From Flavobacterium foetidum (lineage in GTDB: Bacteria > Bacteroidota > Bacteroidia > Flavobacteriales > Flavobacteriaceae), in NCBI RefSeq assembly GCF_004634245.1, contig NZ_SJTF01000002.1, positions 1 to 64,000 of the forward strand: 64,000 nucleotides of DNA. Reading direction: 5' to 3'. The notes beneath the pieces are model-generated. The model was not told where the DNA came from and did not search any database. It worked only from the letters and a program-made list of their open reading frames with translations. Of this stretch, positions 1 through 6,841 are shown one piece after another. A program made the translations under genes and the position numbers. Each line of letters starts with the position of its first letter. The stretch's first letter is position 1.

Positions 1-101
1 TGTTTAAATCTGCAAAATCTGCGTGCAAAAAAATGACAATCGTAATCACCAATCTTTGTAGAGTTACTTGTGGAGATCTCTCCTTCGTCGAGATGACAAA
101 C
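1..101. repeat. Dispersed repeat, copy 1 (truncated by window edge)
   Basis: The first 101 bases recur at 323..423 with a single difference (position 78 is C, position 400 is A). The unit ends in a core reading CTTTGTAGAG followed by CTCCTTCGTCGAGATGACAAA. Related cores occur at 12917..13024, so this is a family of intergenic elements. The left boundary is unknown because the window cuts it. The stretch 102..322 between the copies holds no convincing gene. Confidence 0.85.
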
Positions 102-322
102 TAGACCGTTAGAACTTTGCAAATTTGAATGCAAATTATCTAATTACGGCAAAAAGACAAAGTCTGATAAAATATTATGATTTATTCAAATAAAAATTCG
201 ATTCAATTGCCTCCAGCTTTAGCTGGGGGTAAAAAAAGAAGTCTTAAAAATGAGAAATCTTCCCAAGAAACTCCACAAGCAAAATCCCCAATCTTTGAAA
301 ATCATTTGACAGTAAAAAAATC

Positions 323-423
323 TGTTTAAATCTGCAAAATCTGCGTGCAAAAAAATGACAATCGTAATCACCAATCTTTGTAGAGTTACTTGTGGAGATA
401 TCTCCTTCGTCGAGATGACAAAC
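323..423. repeat. Dispersed repeat, copy 2
   Basis: Direct copy of 1..101 with one mismatch. Two near-identical copies 322 bp apart suggest a recent duplication or conversion. Two short minus-strand open frames run through this region (219..425 and 244..462), but they lie in repeat sequence and have no protein-like features, so no gene is called. Confidence 0.85.
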
Positions 424-499
424 ATTACGTATAGAAAACTTAGAATTTGGAATTTTCAACATTAGAAATTTTAATATTGGAATTTACTTTTAAAAAAAG

Positions 500-538
500 T
501 ACGTATATTAGCGTCTTCTTTATAGATGAATATACGTA
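500..538 (+). promoter_or_regulatory. Inverted repeat and TACGTATATTAG box before the response regulator
   Basis: TACGTATATT at 500..509 is repeated in perfect inverted form at 529..538 with a 19-nt spacer. The left arm runs into TACGTATATTAG (500..511), a variant of the Bacteroidota -7 box, and the same kind of box precedes narK, the nitrate reductase and moeA. The right arm overlaps a possible ATG at 526, which favours the later start at 565. Confidence 0.5.
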
Positions 539-564
539 AAAATCAAGAATCTAAATTAAGTAAT

Positions 565-1224
565 ATGAGCAATATCATCCGTGTTGTATTAGCAGATGAC
601 CATGTTTTTGTGAGAGACGGAATCAAATCTTTACTAGAAAACGAAGCAAATATAGAAGTTGTAGGAGAAGCAATCGACGGTGCAGATGCACTTGAGGTGG
701 TAGCCGAAACAAAACCAGATTTACTTATAGCTGACATTCGTATGCCTAACATGACCGGTATAGAATTAGTAGAAAAACTTAGAAGTGAGAACAATAACGT
801 AAAAATCATCATGCTTTCGATGCACGAATCGGAAGAATATGTTTTGAAATCCATCAAAGCTGGAGCCGACGGATATTTATTAAAAGGCTCTTCTAAAGAA
901 GAATTTTTAAAAGCACTGCACGCCGTTTCTTCGGGAGGAAAATATTTCAGCGGCGATATTTCTTCAATCTTAATTGGTCAATTGACAAATCCATCTGCAT
1001 CATTAGAGCCTAAACAAACATTAAGCGAAGAAATGATGATTACTAAAAGAGAAAAAGAAATTCTTACGCTTTTATTATCAGGTAAAGGAAACAAAGAAAT
1101 TGCCGAAGCATTAGATATCAGCAAAAGAACTGCCGAAGTTCATCGTTTCAACTTAATGAAGAAACTCAAGGTGAAAAACCTAATGGAACTTTCAAACAAA
1201 GCAGCAGAATATTCTTTAATTTAA
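565..1224 (+). CDS. NarL/FixJ-family response regulator
   Basis: DNA-binding response regulator of 219 residues from the ATG at 565; an in-frame ATG at 526 would add 13 residues. The receiver domain covers residues 4-120, with the acidic pocket ADD (10-12), phospho-acceptor Asp57 in LLIADIRMPNMTG and a late KAGADGYLLKG motif. A LuxR-type helix-turn-helix follows near residues 148-210 (TKREKEILTLLLSGKGNKEIAEAL, HRFNLMKKL). I prefer 565 because 526 lies inside a perfect inverted repeat and because the family normally starts just before the first beta strand. No kinase is adjacent in the window. Its place directly before narK, with shared promoter motifs, suggests it controls nitrate genes, but that is inference. 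Confidence 0.9.
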   Translation: MSNIIRVVLADDHVFVRDGIKSLLENEANIEVVGEAIDGADALEVVAETKPDLLIADIRMPNMTGIELVEKLRSENNNVKIIMLSMHESEEYVLKSIKAGADGYLLKGSSKEEFLKALHAVSSGGKYFSGDISSILIGQLTNPSASLEPKQTLSEEMMITKREKEILTLLLSGKGNKEIAEALDISKRTAEVHRFNLMKKLKVKNLMELSNKAAEYSLI

Positions 1225-1228
1225 AAAA

Positions 1229-1244
1229 TACGTATAAATACGTA
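1229..1244. promoter_or_regulatory. TACGTA-N4-TACGTA operator-like palindrome upstream of narK
   Basis: TACGTATAAATACGTA is palindromic except for the two central bases. Its arms match the perfect palindrome at 6750..6767 between the Fnr-type gene and the nitrate reductase gene. The spacing (two 6-bp arms, 4-bp gap) suits a Crp/Fnr-type dimer. It lies about 60 bp upstream of the presumed narK -7 box. The binding protein is not known from sequence. Confidence 0.5.
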
Positions 1245-1287
1245 ATTATTTTTCAAAAACTGCGTTTTAGCAGGTTTTAACTAAGTC

Positions 1288-1323
1288 ATAGTACTTATTT
1301 TTACATAAAAATATAAGTACTAT
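1288..1323. promoter_or_regulatory. narK promoter: 11-bp inverted repeat over the start codon
   Basis: ATAGTACTTAT (1288..1298) and ATAAGTACTAT (1313..1323) are perfect inverted copies. The left arm contains TACTTATTTTTA (1292..1303), the -7-like box shared with the nitrate reductase and moeA promoters. There is no TTG at the usual -33 distance. The right arm overlaps the ATG at 1322, so binding or RNA folding here could affect both transcription and translation. Confidence 0.45.
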
Positions 1324-2806
1324 GAAAAATTCAAACTCACTATCGCAATCACACAAAATTTTGTTTTTGAACACATTGGCATTTACAGTGTGTTTTGCCT
1401 GCTGGACATTAAACGGAGTACTAGTAACCTTTTTGGTTGATAACGGAATTTTCCATTGGAGTGTTGTTCAGGTAGGATGGCTTTTAGGAATTCCAATTCT
1501 AACAGGCTCAATCATGCGTCTTCCAATCGGAATCCTGACAGACAAATATGGTGGCAAATATGTTTTTTCACTTTTATTATTGCTTTGCTCGATTCCGTTG
1601 TTTCTTCTTCCTTACGCTGATAGTTTTGCTATGTTTGCCTTGTTAAGCTTTTTATTCGGAATGGTCGGAACCAGTTTTGCTGTCGGAATCGGCTACACCT
1701 CAATCTGGTACCCAAAAGAATGGCAGGGACGCGCGCTCGGAATCTTCGGAATGGGAAATGCTGGCGCCGCAATAACGACCTTTTTAGCACCTTCATTATT
1801 AAATCATTTTTCAATTGATGACCCGCAAAATGGCTGGAAAACACTTCCTATTATTTATGCTATTTCTTTGGTTGTAATTGGTGTCGCTTTTTTAACTTTC
1901 ACTGAAAATAAAAAAGTCGAAAGCAGCAACAAAACCATTTCTCAAATGCTTACGCCATTAAAATCACAAAGAGTTTGGCGTTTTGGAGCTTATTATTTTT
2001 TAGTTTTCGGATGCTTCGTGGCCTATTCTCAATGGTTACTGCCAAATTTTATGAATGTTTACCAAACAAGTTTAGTGATGGGCGGTCTGTTTGCAACCAT
2101 GTTTAGTTTGCCTTCTGGCGTAATCAGGGCATTTGGAGGTTATCTGTCTGATAAATTCGGAGCCAGAAAAGTAATGTATTGGGTTTTGGGTTCTTCTGTA
2201 ATTTTGAGTGCCTTATTATCGATTCCTAAAATGGAAATCACCACTTCTGGTCCTGGAATATTAGCTGCCAAAAAAGGTGTTGTAAACGAAATTAATGACA
2301 AAACCGTAAAAATTGGAGATAAAGAATATCCTATAGTACAAAAAACAGCAAATACTAACGAAAATGCGATTTTCCCAACCTCTACAAGCTGGCAGGATGT
2401 CGTAGTTGCCCACAATCAAAGTGTAGCTAAAAAAGAACTGATAGCCAAAGGCGTGACCGTTATTAAGTTTGATGCCAATATGTGGGTTTTCCTTGTTTTG
2501 GTAATTCTAATCGGAATTTCTTGGGGAATCGGGAAAGCGGCGGTTTACAAACATATTCCAGAATATTTTCCGAACGAAATTGGTGTTGTTGGCGGCATGG
2601 TCGGAATGATCGGCGGTTTAGGCGGATTCTTTGGACCTATTATCTTCGGATATTTATTGACTGCAACCGGAATCTGGTCAAGCTCATGGATTTTTATTTT
2701 AATTTTCTCTACTACATGTCTAGTTTGGATGCATTACACTATTACACAACTAACTAAGAAAAAAGAAGTTAGCATAAACAAGGCAAAACTTGAGCCAGCG
2801 TATTAA
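1322..2806 (+). CDS. narK: Nitrate/nitrite transporter, NarK-type MFS
   Basis: Major facilitator superfamily permease of 494 residues, likely importing nitrate (or exchanging nitrite) across the inner membrane for the reductase encoded downstream. About 12 membrane segments are visible. Family-like motifs include RLPIGILTDKYGGK near residue 60, a Gly-rich GMGNAGAAITTF segment near 140, and a second one, GGMVGMIGGLGGFFGP, near 425. An unusual soluble insert of roughly 75 residues (about 303-378) interrupts the second half between membrane segments. It contains KKGVVNEINDKTVKIGDKEY and no transmembrane helix. The ATG at 1322 sits in an inverted repeat. The gene follows a NarL-type regulator and precedes a porin, which fits a nitrate uptake module. 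Confidence 0.88.
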   Translation: MKNSNSLSQSHKILFLNTLAFTVCFACWTLNGVLVTFLVDNGIFHWSVVQVGWLLGIPILTGSIMRLPIGILTDKYGGKYVFSLLLLLCSIPLFLLPYADSFAMFALLSFLFGMVGTSFAVGIGYTSIWYPKEWQGRALGIFGMGNAGAAITTFLAPSLLNHFSIDDPQNGWKTLPIIYAISLVVIGVAFLTFTENKKVESSNKTISQMLTPLKSQRVWRFGAYYFLVFGCFVAYSQWLLPNFMNVYQTSLVMGGLFATMFSLPSGVIRAFGGYLSDKFGARKVMYWVLGSSVILSALLSIPKMEITTSGPGILAAKKGVVNEINDKTVKIGDKEYPIVQKTANTNENAIFPTSTSWQDVVVAHNQSVAKKELIAKGVTVIKFDANMWVFLVLVILIGISWGIGKAAVYKHIPEYFPNEIGVVGGMVGMIGGLGGFFGPIIFGYLLTATGIWSSSWIFILIFSTTCLVWMHYTITQLTKKKEVSINKAKLEPAY

Positions 2807-2902
2807 GTTTTTATTAAAAAAAAATTAGAAATATGACTGAAATCATAAGCAAAAGAAATCTATTTCTTATAAATTTACCGCCGTCAAATAAACCAAAATT
2901 TT

Positions 2903-4162
2903 ATGAAAAGACTTAAACTAGTTTTATTCCTCTCTTTAGGATTAAGTTTCGGAATTCAGGCACAGGAACTAGATGTAAATCTGCAGATAAGACCTCGTTT
3001 TGAATATCGAAACGGTTACAAACAACTGCTGCAGGAAGGCCAAAAAGGAACTTCACAGATTTCGCAGCGTTCTCGATTAAATTTCAATTACAAACAAGAT
3101 GATTTAATCGTAAAACTAACGCTTCAAAATACGAGAACTTGGGGAGATGTTGCACCGGCAGCCGTTGCGGATAAAAATGGAGTTGCTGTTTTTGAAGCTT
3201 GGGCCCAATATAATTTCACCGAAAAATGGAGCGCCAGAATGGGGCGTCAGGTGCTTTCTTATGACAATCAGCGTATTTTAGGAGAACAAGACTGGGGGCA
3301 GCAAGCACAAAGCCATGATGCCTTAACGGTTTCATTTCATAACGAAACTCAAAAACTAGATTTTGGAGGCGCTTACAATTCTACTGCCGAAAATGTGCTG
3401 CAGACGCCTTACACGGTTTCAAATTATAAGGCTATGCAGTATGCATGGTACCATAACCAATTCAGCAATGATTTAGGCCTGAGCTTTTTAATGTTAAATA
3501 CAGGTTACGAATATGCAAATGCCGATGCAAAGCTATTGGTTGATTATAAACAGACCTTTGGCCCTTATTTGACTTATAAAAACAGTAAAATTGATACTAA
3601 TTTTTGGTTCTACGGACAAACCGGAAAAAGTACTGATTTACAAGTTAGTGCCTGGAATGCAGCAGCCAATTTTAGTTACAGCATAACCGATTCGTTCAAA
3701 GCTGGCTTTGGATACGAATTTTTATCTGGAAAAGCATCAAATGACGGAAGCACGGTAATCAAATCGTTCAACCCAATTTTTGGAACCAACCATGGTTTTA
3801 ACGGATACATGGATTATTTCTACGTTGGAAATCACCTGAATAATGTAGGCTTGCAGGATGCTTTTTTAAAATTTAATTACAACATCAATAAATGGCAGTT
3901 TGCTTTGATGCCTCACATCTTCTTATCGGCCGCTGATGTAGTTACACCGCTAAACGAAAAAATGGATTCTTATTTAGGAACTGAAATTGATGTAACTTTT
4001 GGATACAACTTTAAAAAAGACATTACGATTACCGGAGGATATTCTCAAATGTTTGGCTCAAAAACAATGGAATACATCAAAAACGGAGAAGCAAACCATA
4101 CCAATAACTGGGCGTGGCTGATGGTTTCTGTCAATCCTAGAATTTTTAGTTGGAAAAAATAA
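2903..4162 (+). CDS. Outer-membrane porin, alginate-export family
   Basis: Protein of 419 residues with a signal peptide (about 1-20, ending IQAQ) followed by a chain of amphipathic beta strands without other domains. The N-terminal pattern (LQIRPRFEYRNGY, then SQRSRLNFNYK and RMGRQVLSYDNQRILG) resembles the alginate-export beta-barrel family, which in Bacteroidota is often a general anion or substrate porin rather than an alginate channel. It lies 96 bp after narK and is followed by a strong terminator, so it may be co-expressed with the transporter. An outer-membrane entry route for nitrate is inferred from context only. Confidence 0.75.
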   Translation: MKRLKLVLFLSLGLSFGIQAQELDVNLQIRPRFEYRNGYKQLLQEGQKGTSQISQRSRLNFNYKQDDLIVKLTLQNTRTWGDVAPAAVADKNGVAVFEAWAQYNFTEKWSARMGRQVLSYDNQRILGEQDWGQQAQSHDALTVSFHNETQKLDFGGAYNSTAENVLQTPYTVSNYKAMQYAWYHNQFSNDLGLSFLMLNTGYEYANADAKLLVDYKQTFGPYLTYKNSKIDTNFWFYGQTGKSTDLQVSAWNAAANFSYSITDSFKAGFGYEFLSGKASNDGSTVIKSFNPIFGTNHGFNGYMDYFYVGNHLNNVGLQDAFLKFNYNINKWQFALMPHIFLSAADVVTPLNEKMDSYLGTEIDVTFGYNFKKDITITGGYSQMFGSKTMEYIKNGEANHTNNWAWLMVSVNPRIFSWKK

Positions 4163-4190
4163 TTTTTCCCTAAAATAAACCTCTATATTT

Positions 4191-4228
4191 TACCCTTTTC
4201 TTATTCTTAGAAAAGGGTATTTTTTTTT
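4191..4228 (+). terminator. Intrinsic terminator after the porin gene
   Basis: TACCCTTTTCT pairs with AGAAAAGGGTA across a 7-nt loop (4191..4219), followed by a run of T. It lies 29 bp after the porin stop codon and closes the narK-porin unit. Confidence 0.85.
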
Positions 4229-4301
4229 ATGCAAAATAGAATCAATTATATCATTTAATTAATTATATTTGAAGCGATTATGAACCCCCAATTCTATCCT
4301 G

Positions 4302-4664
4302 ATGAAACCATTTTTAAAATTGTCTGTGCTGACATTTATTGTCGCCCAGACTGGCATAGCCCAGAAATACAACGATGATTTAATTTCGAAAAACTCAGAA
4401 ATTAATTTTGCCAAAACCCAAAAAAGAGGCATTAAAAAAAACAACATTGTGTATTATGTTGAAAAAGATTTGCAAACTATCTCGGCTTACAAAAGAAGCA
4501 AATTGAAATGGCAGACCAATGTAATTTCTGTTTGCGGAAAACCTCAAAAAGGCGAACCCGAAATTAGATACGTAGGATACAATTCAGACAAACTGCTTAT
4601 TGTTATTGGAAAACATAATTTTGCTGAAATTGATGTGAATAGTGGTGTTACAACCCTGGTTTAA
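4302..4664 (+). CDS. Small secreted protein of unknown function
   Basis: Protein of 120 residues. An N-terminal signal peptide (about 1-20, hydrophobic LSVLTFIVAQTGIAQ) suggests export to the periplasm or beyond. The rest is mixed charged sequence with no cysteine pair, catalytic motif or membrane segment I recognise; short beta-rich stretches (VGYNSDKLLIVIGKHNFAEIDV) end the protein. A TATATTTG -7 box lies at 4264..4271, and hairpin terminators flank the gene on both sides, so it is probably a single-gene unit. No function is proposed. Confidence 0.6.
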   Translation: MKPFLKLSVLTFIVAQTGIAQKYNDDLISKNSEINFAKTQKRGIKKNNIVYYVEKDLQTISAYKRSKLKWQTNVISVCGKPQKGEPEIRYVGYNSDKLLIVIGKHNFAEIDVNSGVTTLV

Positions 4665-4701
4665 AAAATAAATAGATTTTTAAAAAATCTTAAAACATAT
4701 A

Positions 4702-4739
4702 AAATGCCTTTTTTCTTTTTAGAAAAAGGGCATTTTTTT
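4702..4739 (+). terminator. Intrinsic terminator after the small secreted protein
   Basis: AAATGCC (4702..4708) pairs with GGCATTT (4729..4735), with an inner T/A-rich stem, followed by a T run. It lies about 38 bp after the stop at 4664. Confidence 0.8.
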
Positions 4740-4774
4740 CATTATGATTCTAAAGACAAGCTTTCTAAATTAAG

Positions 4775-4782
4775 TATATTTG
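4775..4782 (+). promoter_or_regulatory. -7 promoter box of the methyltransferase gene
   Basis: TATATTTG matches the Bacteroidota -7 consensus TAnnTTTG and lies 21 bp before the ATG at 4804. No clear TTTG element is found at the -33 distance. Confidence 0.4.
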
Positions 4783-4803
4783 GTTTATATTTTTTAAAAT
4801 TTT

Positions 4804-5430
4804 ATGATAGAAAATACCTGGACCAAAAGATGGAACGACCGTTACAGCAGCGAAGAATTTGCGTACGGAGAAGCACCAAACAATTACTTAAAAGAACAAT
4901 TAGAAAAATTAACTCCAAAAACTATTCTTTTTCCCGCCGAGGGCGAAGGAAGAAACGCCATTTTTGCCGCAACTTTAGGCTGGAAGGTTTCTGCTTTTGA
5001 TATTAGCGAAGAAGGAAGAAACAAAGCTTTAAAACTTGCCAAAGCCAATAACGTTTCGATTGATTATCAGGTAGGCGAATTGGAAACGCTTGATTTTCAA
5101 GAAGAGCAATTTGACGCTATAGCATTGATTTACGCACATTTTCCAGCAGCAATTAAGTCTAATATTCATAAACAGTTGGACAAACTTTTACAAAAAGGCG
5201 GAATTATAATTTTTGAAGCTTTCAGCAAAAAACATTTAGAATATGTGACCAAAAACGAAAAAGTGGGCGGACCAAAAGACATTGAATCTTTATTCTCAAT
5301 CGAAGAAATCCAAGCCGATTTCCCGGATTACGAAATCATCGAATTAGAAGAAAAAGAAATCGAACTCAACGAAGGTTTATTTCATAACGGAACGGGTTCT
5401 GTGATTCGATTTGTGGGAAGGAAAAAATAA
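4804..5430 (+). CDS. SAM-dependent methyltransferase, TehB-like
   Basis: Class I methyltransferase of 208 residues. The N-terminal [20 protein letters not shown] is typical of TehB/thiopurine-methyltransferase-like proteins. The SAM-binding glycine loop is the variant [17 protein letters not shown] (about 44-60), followed by the acidic residue after strand 2 in [10 protein letters not shown] and a post-motif [12 protein letters not shown]. The C-terminal half carries the usual [14 protein letters not shown] strand. It may detoxify oxyanions or small molecules, but the substrate cannot be read from sequence. It stands alone between a terminator and a repeat-rich gap. Confidence 0.82.
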   Translation: MIENTWTKRWNDRYSSEEFAYGEAPNNYLKEQLEKLTPKTILFPAEGEGRNAIFAATLGWKVSAFDISEEGRNKALKLAKANNVSIDYQVGELETLDFQEEQFDAIALIYAHFPAAIKSNIHKQLDKLLQKGGIIIFEAFSKKHLEYVTKNEKVGGPKDIESLFSIEEIQADFPDYEIIELEEKEIELNEGLFHNGTGSVIRFVGRKK

Positions 5431-5543
5431 ATTACATTCGTCGTGGAGATGCATTGTGATGCGTCTCTACAAAAAACATCATTTTAAATCAAAAGTACTA
5501 TTGAAAATATAAAAATTGCGATAGTTTTTAATTTATAATATTA

Positions 5544-5607
5544 GCTCCAGAGGAGCAAAATATTTGTAGCAAATAGATTTACGCATAAAAGAAAGCTCCA
5601 GCGGAGC
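5544..5607. repeat. Paired GCTCC-N3-GGAGC hairpin repeats
   Basis: GCTCCAGAGGAGC (5544..5556) and GCTCCAGCGGAGC (5595..5607) are small perfect-stem hairpins about 50 bp apart, each followed by a similar ATATTT-containing tail. They are short extragenic palindromes. The gap 5431..5725 holds nothing else recognisable except a TCGTGGAGATGC / GCGTCTCTAC pair near 5440-5470. Confidence 0.6.
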
Positions 5608-5725
5608 GACATATTTTCTCCCTATAGAGAGTTCTTTTACAAAACAAAAATTTTGCTATAACTATTACGTCCCGTTGTTTTTTAAAAAAATATAGTTATA
5701 AATAAATTTAAAATCTAACATTTAC

Positions 5726-5893
5726 ATGAATTCGCAAACCACAAAAACAAAAATTACCAATAAATCTACTCAAGATAAAAAATTAAGTTCAATGTCTATA
5801 GAAGAACTAAATTCTAGAATTGATAAATCTGAAGATGATTTTAAAAATGGAAGATATAAAACGACTTCTCACCTTTTAGAAAAATACAAATAG
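5726..5893 (+). CDS. Small hydrophilic protein, antitoxin-like, 55 residues
   Basis: A 55-codon frame reading MNSQTTKTKITNKSTQDKKL at its start, then SMSIEELNSRIDKSEDDFKN and a Lys-ended tail. The second half resembles the C-terminal part of small antitoxins and addiction-module components (SxEELxxRIxxSExDFxxGRYxT), which typically end with a phrase about the toxin-binding helix. No toxin gene follows: the next 60 bp are repeat sequence and then a convergent gene. It may be an orphan or solitary antitoxin, or a small protein that only resembles one. The hairpin-rich upstream gap has no clear promoter. Confidence 0.5.
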   Translation: MNSQTTKTKITNKSTQDKKLSSMSIEELNSRIDKSEDDFKNGRYKTTSHLLEKYK

Positions 5894-5959
5894 CATCTTT
5901 TAGTAAATTATTCTCGAGCAAAAAACCTTAGCAGCTTAGAATCTTAGCACCTTTGCACC

Positions 5960-6667
5960 TTATAAAAAATACTTATGCTCCATAATTTCAGCTCGCAACG
6001 CTGAAACCTCCAAAATACCAATTCGTTTTCCAGTCGTATGAATCAAAGCTTCTTTTTTTAAACTGGACAAAATCCGAATGGCTTGTTCTTCTGTCGTTCC
6101 CGCAAAGTCTGCAATTTCCTTTCGCGAAAGCTCAATATCAATCAGACCATTTTTCTGTCCGAATTTACGATGAATATAAAGCAGTAAATCAATTACACGT
6201 TCGCGGACATTCATATGAGCAATCTTACGGATATTATTTTCGCTTTTGTTTAATTCTTCGGCATAAAACAACATTAAAGCGTACGTGAATTCTGGGATGT
6301 GCTGTAAAATTTCGAGCATCGTTTCGTTACTGAAATTACACAAAACAGTATCTTCCAAGGCATAAGCGCCAATTAAGTATTTTTTACTTGTTCCGAATCC
6401 GCGAAAACCTATTATATCTCCATTTGAAGTCAATCGCACAATTTGCTCACGGCCGTTTATACCTGTTTTTACGGTTTTGGCTTTTCCTTTACAAATAAAA
6501 TAAAGTCCGTGCAAAGACGAACCTTCCAAAATAAATGGCTCCGATTTTCTGCACACTACATTCTGTTTCTTAGAAACATAAGTCGACATTTGCTCTAAAT
6601 GCAGGTGTTTCTTGATAAAGCAATTTTCATTGGCACAGGAATAACAAGCGGTTTGTTCTTCTTTCAT
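5960..6667 (-). CDS. Crp/Fnr-family regulator with FNR-like cysteines
   Basis: Transcription factor of 235 residues: cyclic-nucleotide-type beta-barrel domain about 30-140, long dimer helix, then winged helix 165-230. N-terminal cysteines C8-x2-C11-x4-C16 plus C110 line up with E. coli FNR. The stretch ALEDTVLCNFSNETM around C110 matches the FNR segment around Cys122, and the N-terminal triad matches C20/C23/C29. This suggests an oxygen- or NO-sensitive [4Fe-4S] cluster. The recognition helix (AGTTEEQAIRIL) keeps the Glu and Arg of FNR but has Ile where FNR has Ser, so its DNA site may differ. It is divergent from the nitrate reductase gene, with a perfect palindrome between them. It probably controls nitrate reduction. 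Confidence 0.85.
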   Translation of the reverse strand: MKEEQTACYSCANENCFIKKHLHLEQMSTYVSKKQNVVCRKSEPFILEGSSLHGLYFICKGKAKTVKTGINGREQIVRLTSNGDIIGFRGFGTSKKYLIGAYALEDTVLCNFSNETMLEILQHIPEFTYALMLFYAEELNKSENNIRKIAHMNVRERVIDLLLYIHRKFGQKNGLIDIELSRKEIADFAGTTEEQAIRILSSLKKEALIHTTGKRIGILEVSALRAEIMEHKYFL

Positions 6668-6723
6668 GAGTCCAGATTTTTATCGGATTAAAAACTAATT
6701 TACTGTTGCCCATTTTATTGCAT

Positions 6724-6731
6724 CAAAAATA
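6724..6731 (-). promoter_or_regulatory. -7 box of the Fnr-type regulator gene
   Basis: Read on the minus strand this is TATTTTTG, a match to TAnnTTTG, 57 bp upstream of the regulator ATG. The palindrome 6750..6767 is centred about 31 bp upstream of it, a position suited to an activator or autoregulator. Confidence 0.4.
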
Positions 6732-6749
6732 AAAAAATAAATTTAAAAA

Positions 6750-6767
6750 TTACGTATTAATACGTAA
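6750..6767. promoter_or_regulatory. Perfect 18-bp palindrome between the Fnr-type and nitrate reductase genes
   Basis: TTACGTATTAATACGTAA is a perfect palindrome. It occupies the place where the -33 element of the nitrate reductase promoter would be, and there is no TTG there. A near copy lies at 1229..1244 upstream of narK. It is the best candidate operator for the divergent Fnr-type regulator, although the TTGAT half-sites of classical FNR are absent. Confidence 0.65.
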
Positions 6768-6770
6768 AAA

Positions 6771-6782
6771 TACTTATTTTTG
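6771..6782 (+). promoter_or_regulatory. -7 region of the nitrate reductase promoter
   Basis: TACTTATTTTTG contains a TAnnTTTG box (6775..6782), and the extended form is shared with narK (1292..1303) and moeA (20866..20877, minus strand). It is 59 bp before the ATG at 6842. Confidence 0.5.
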
Positions 6783-6841
6783 TCTACGTGATTTATTTAC
6801 ATCGTCACAGATTCAATAATTAGCATCTAAAAAGAACTGTA

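Noticed and set aside
4704..5000. Plus-strand frame of 98 codons starting in the terminator
   Set aside because: It begins inside the hairpin at 4702..4735 and overlaps the well-supported methyltransferase gene in another frame.
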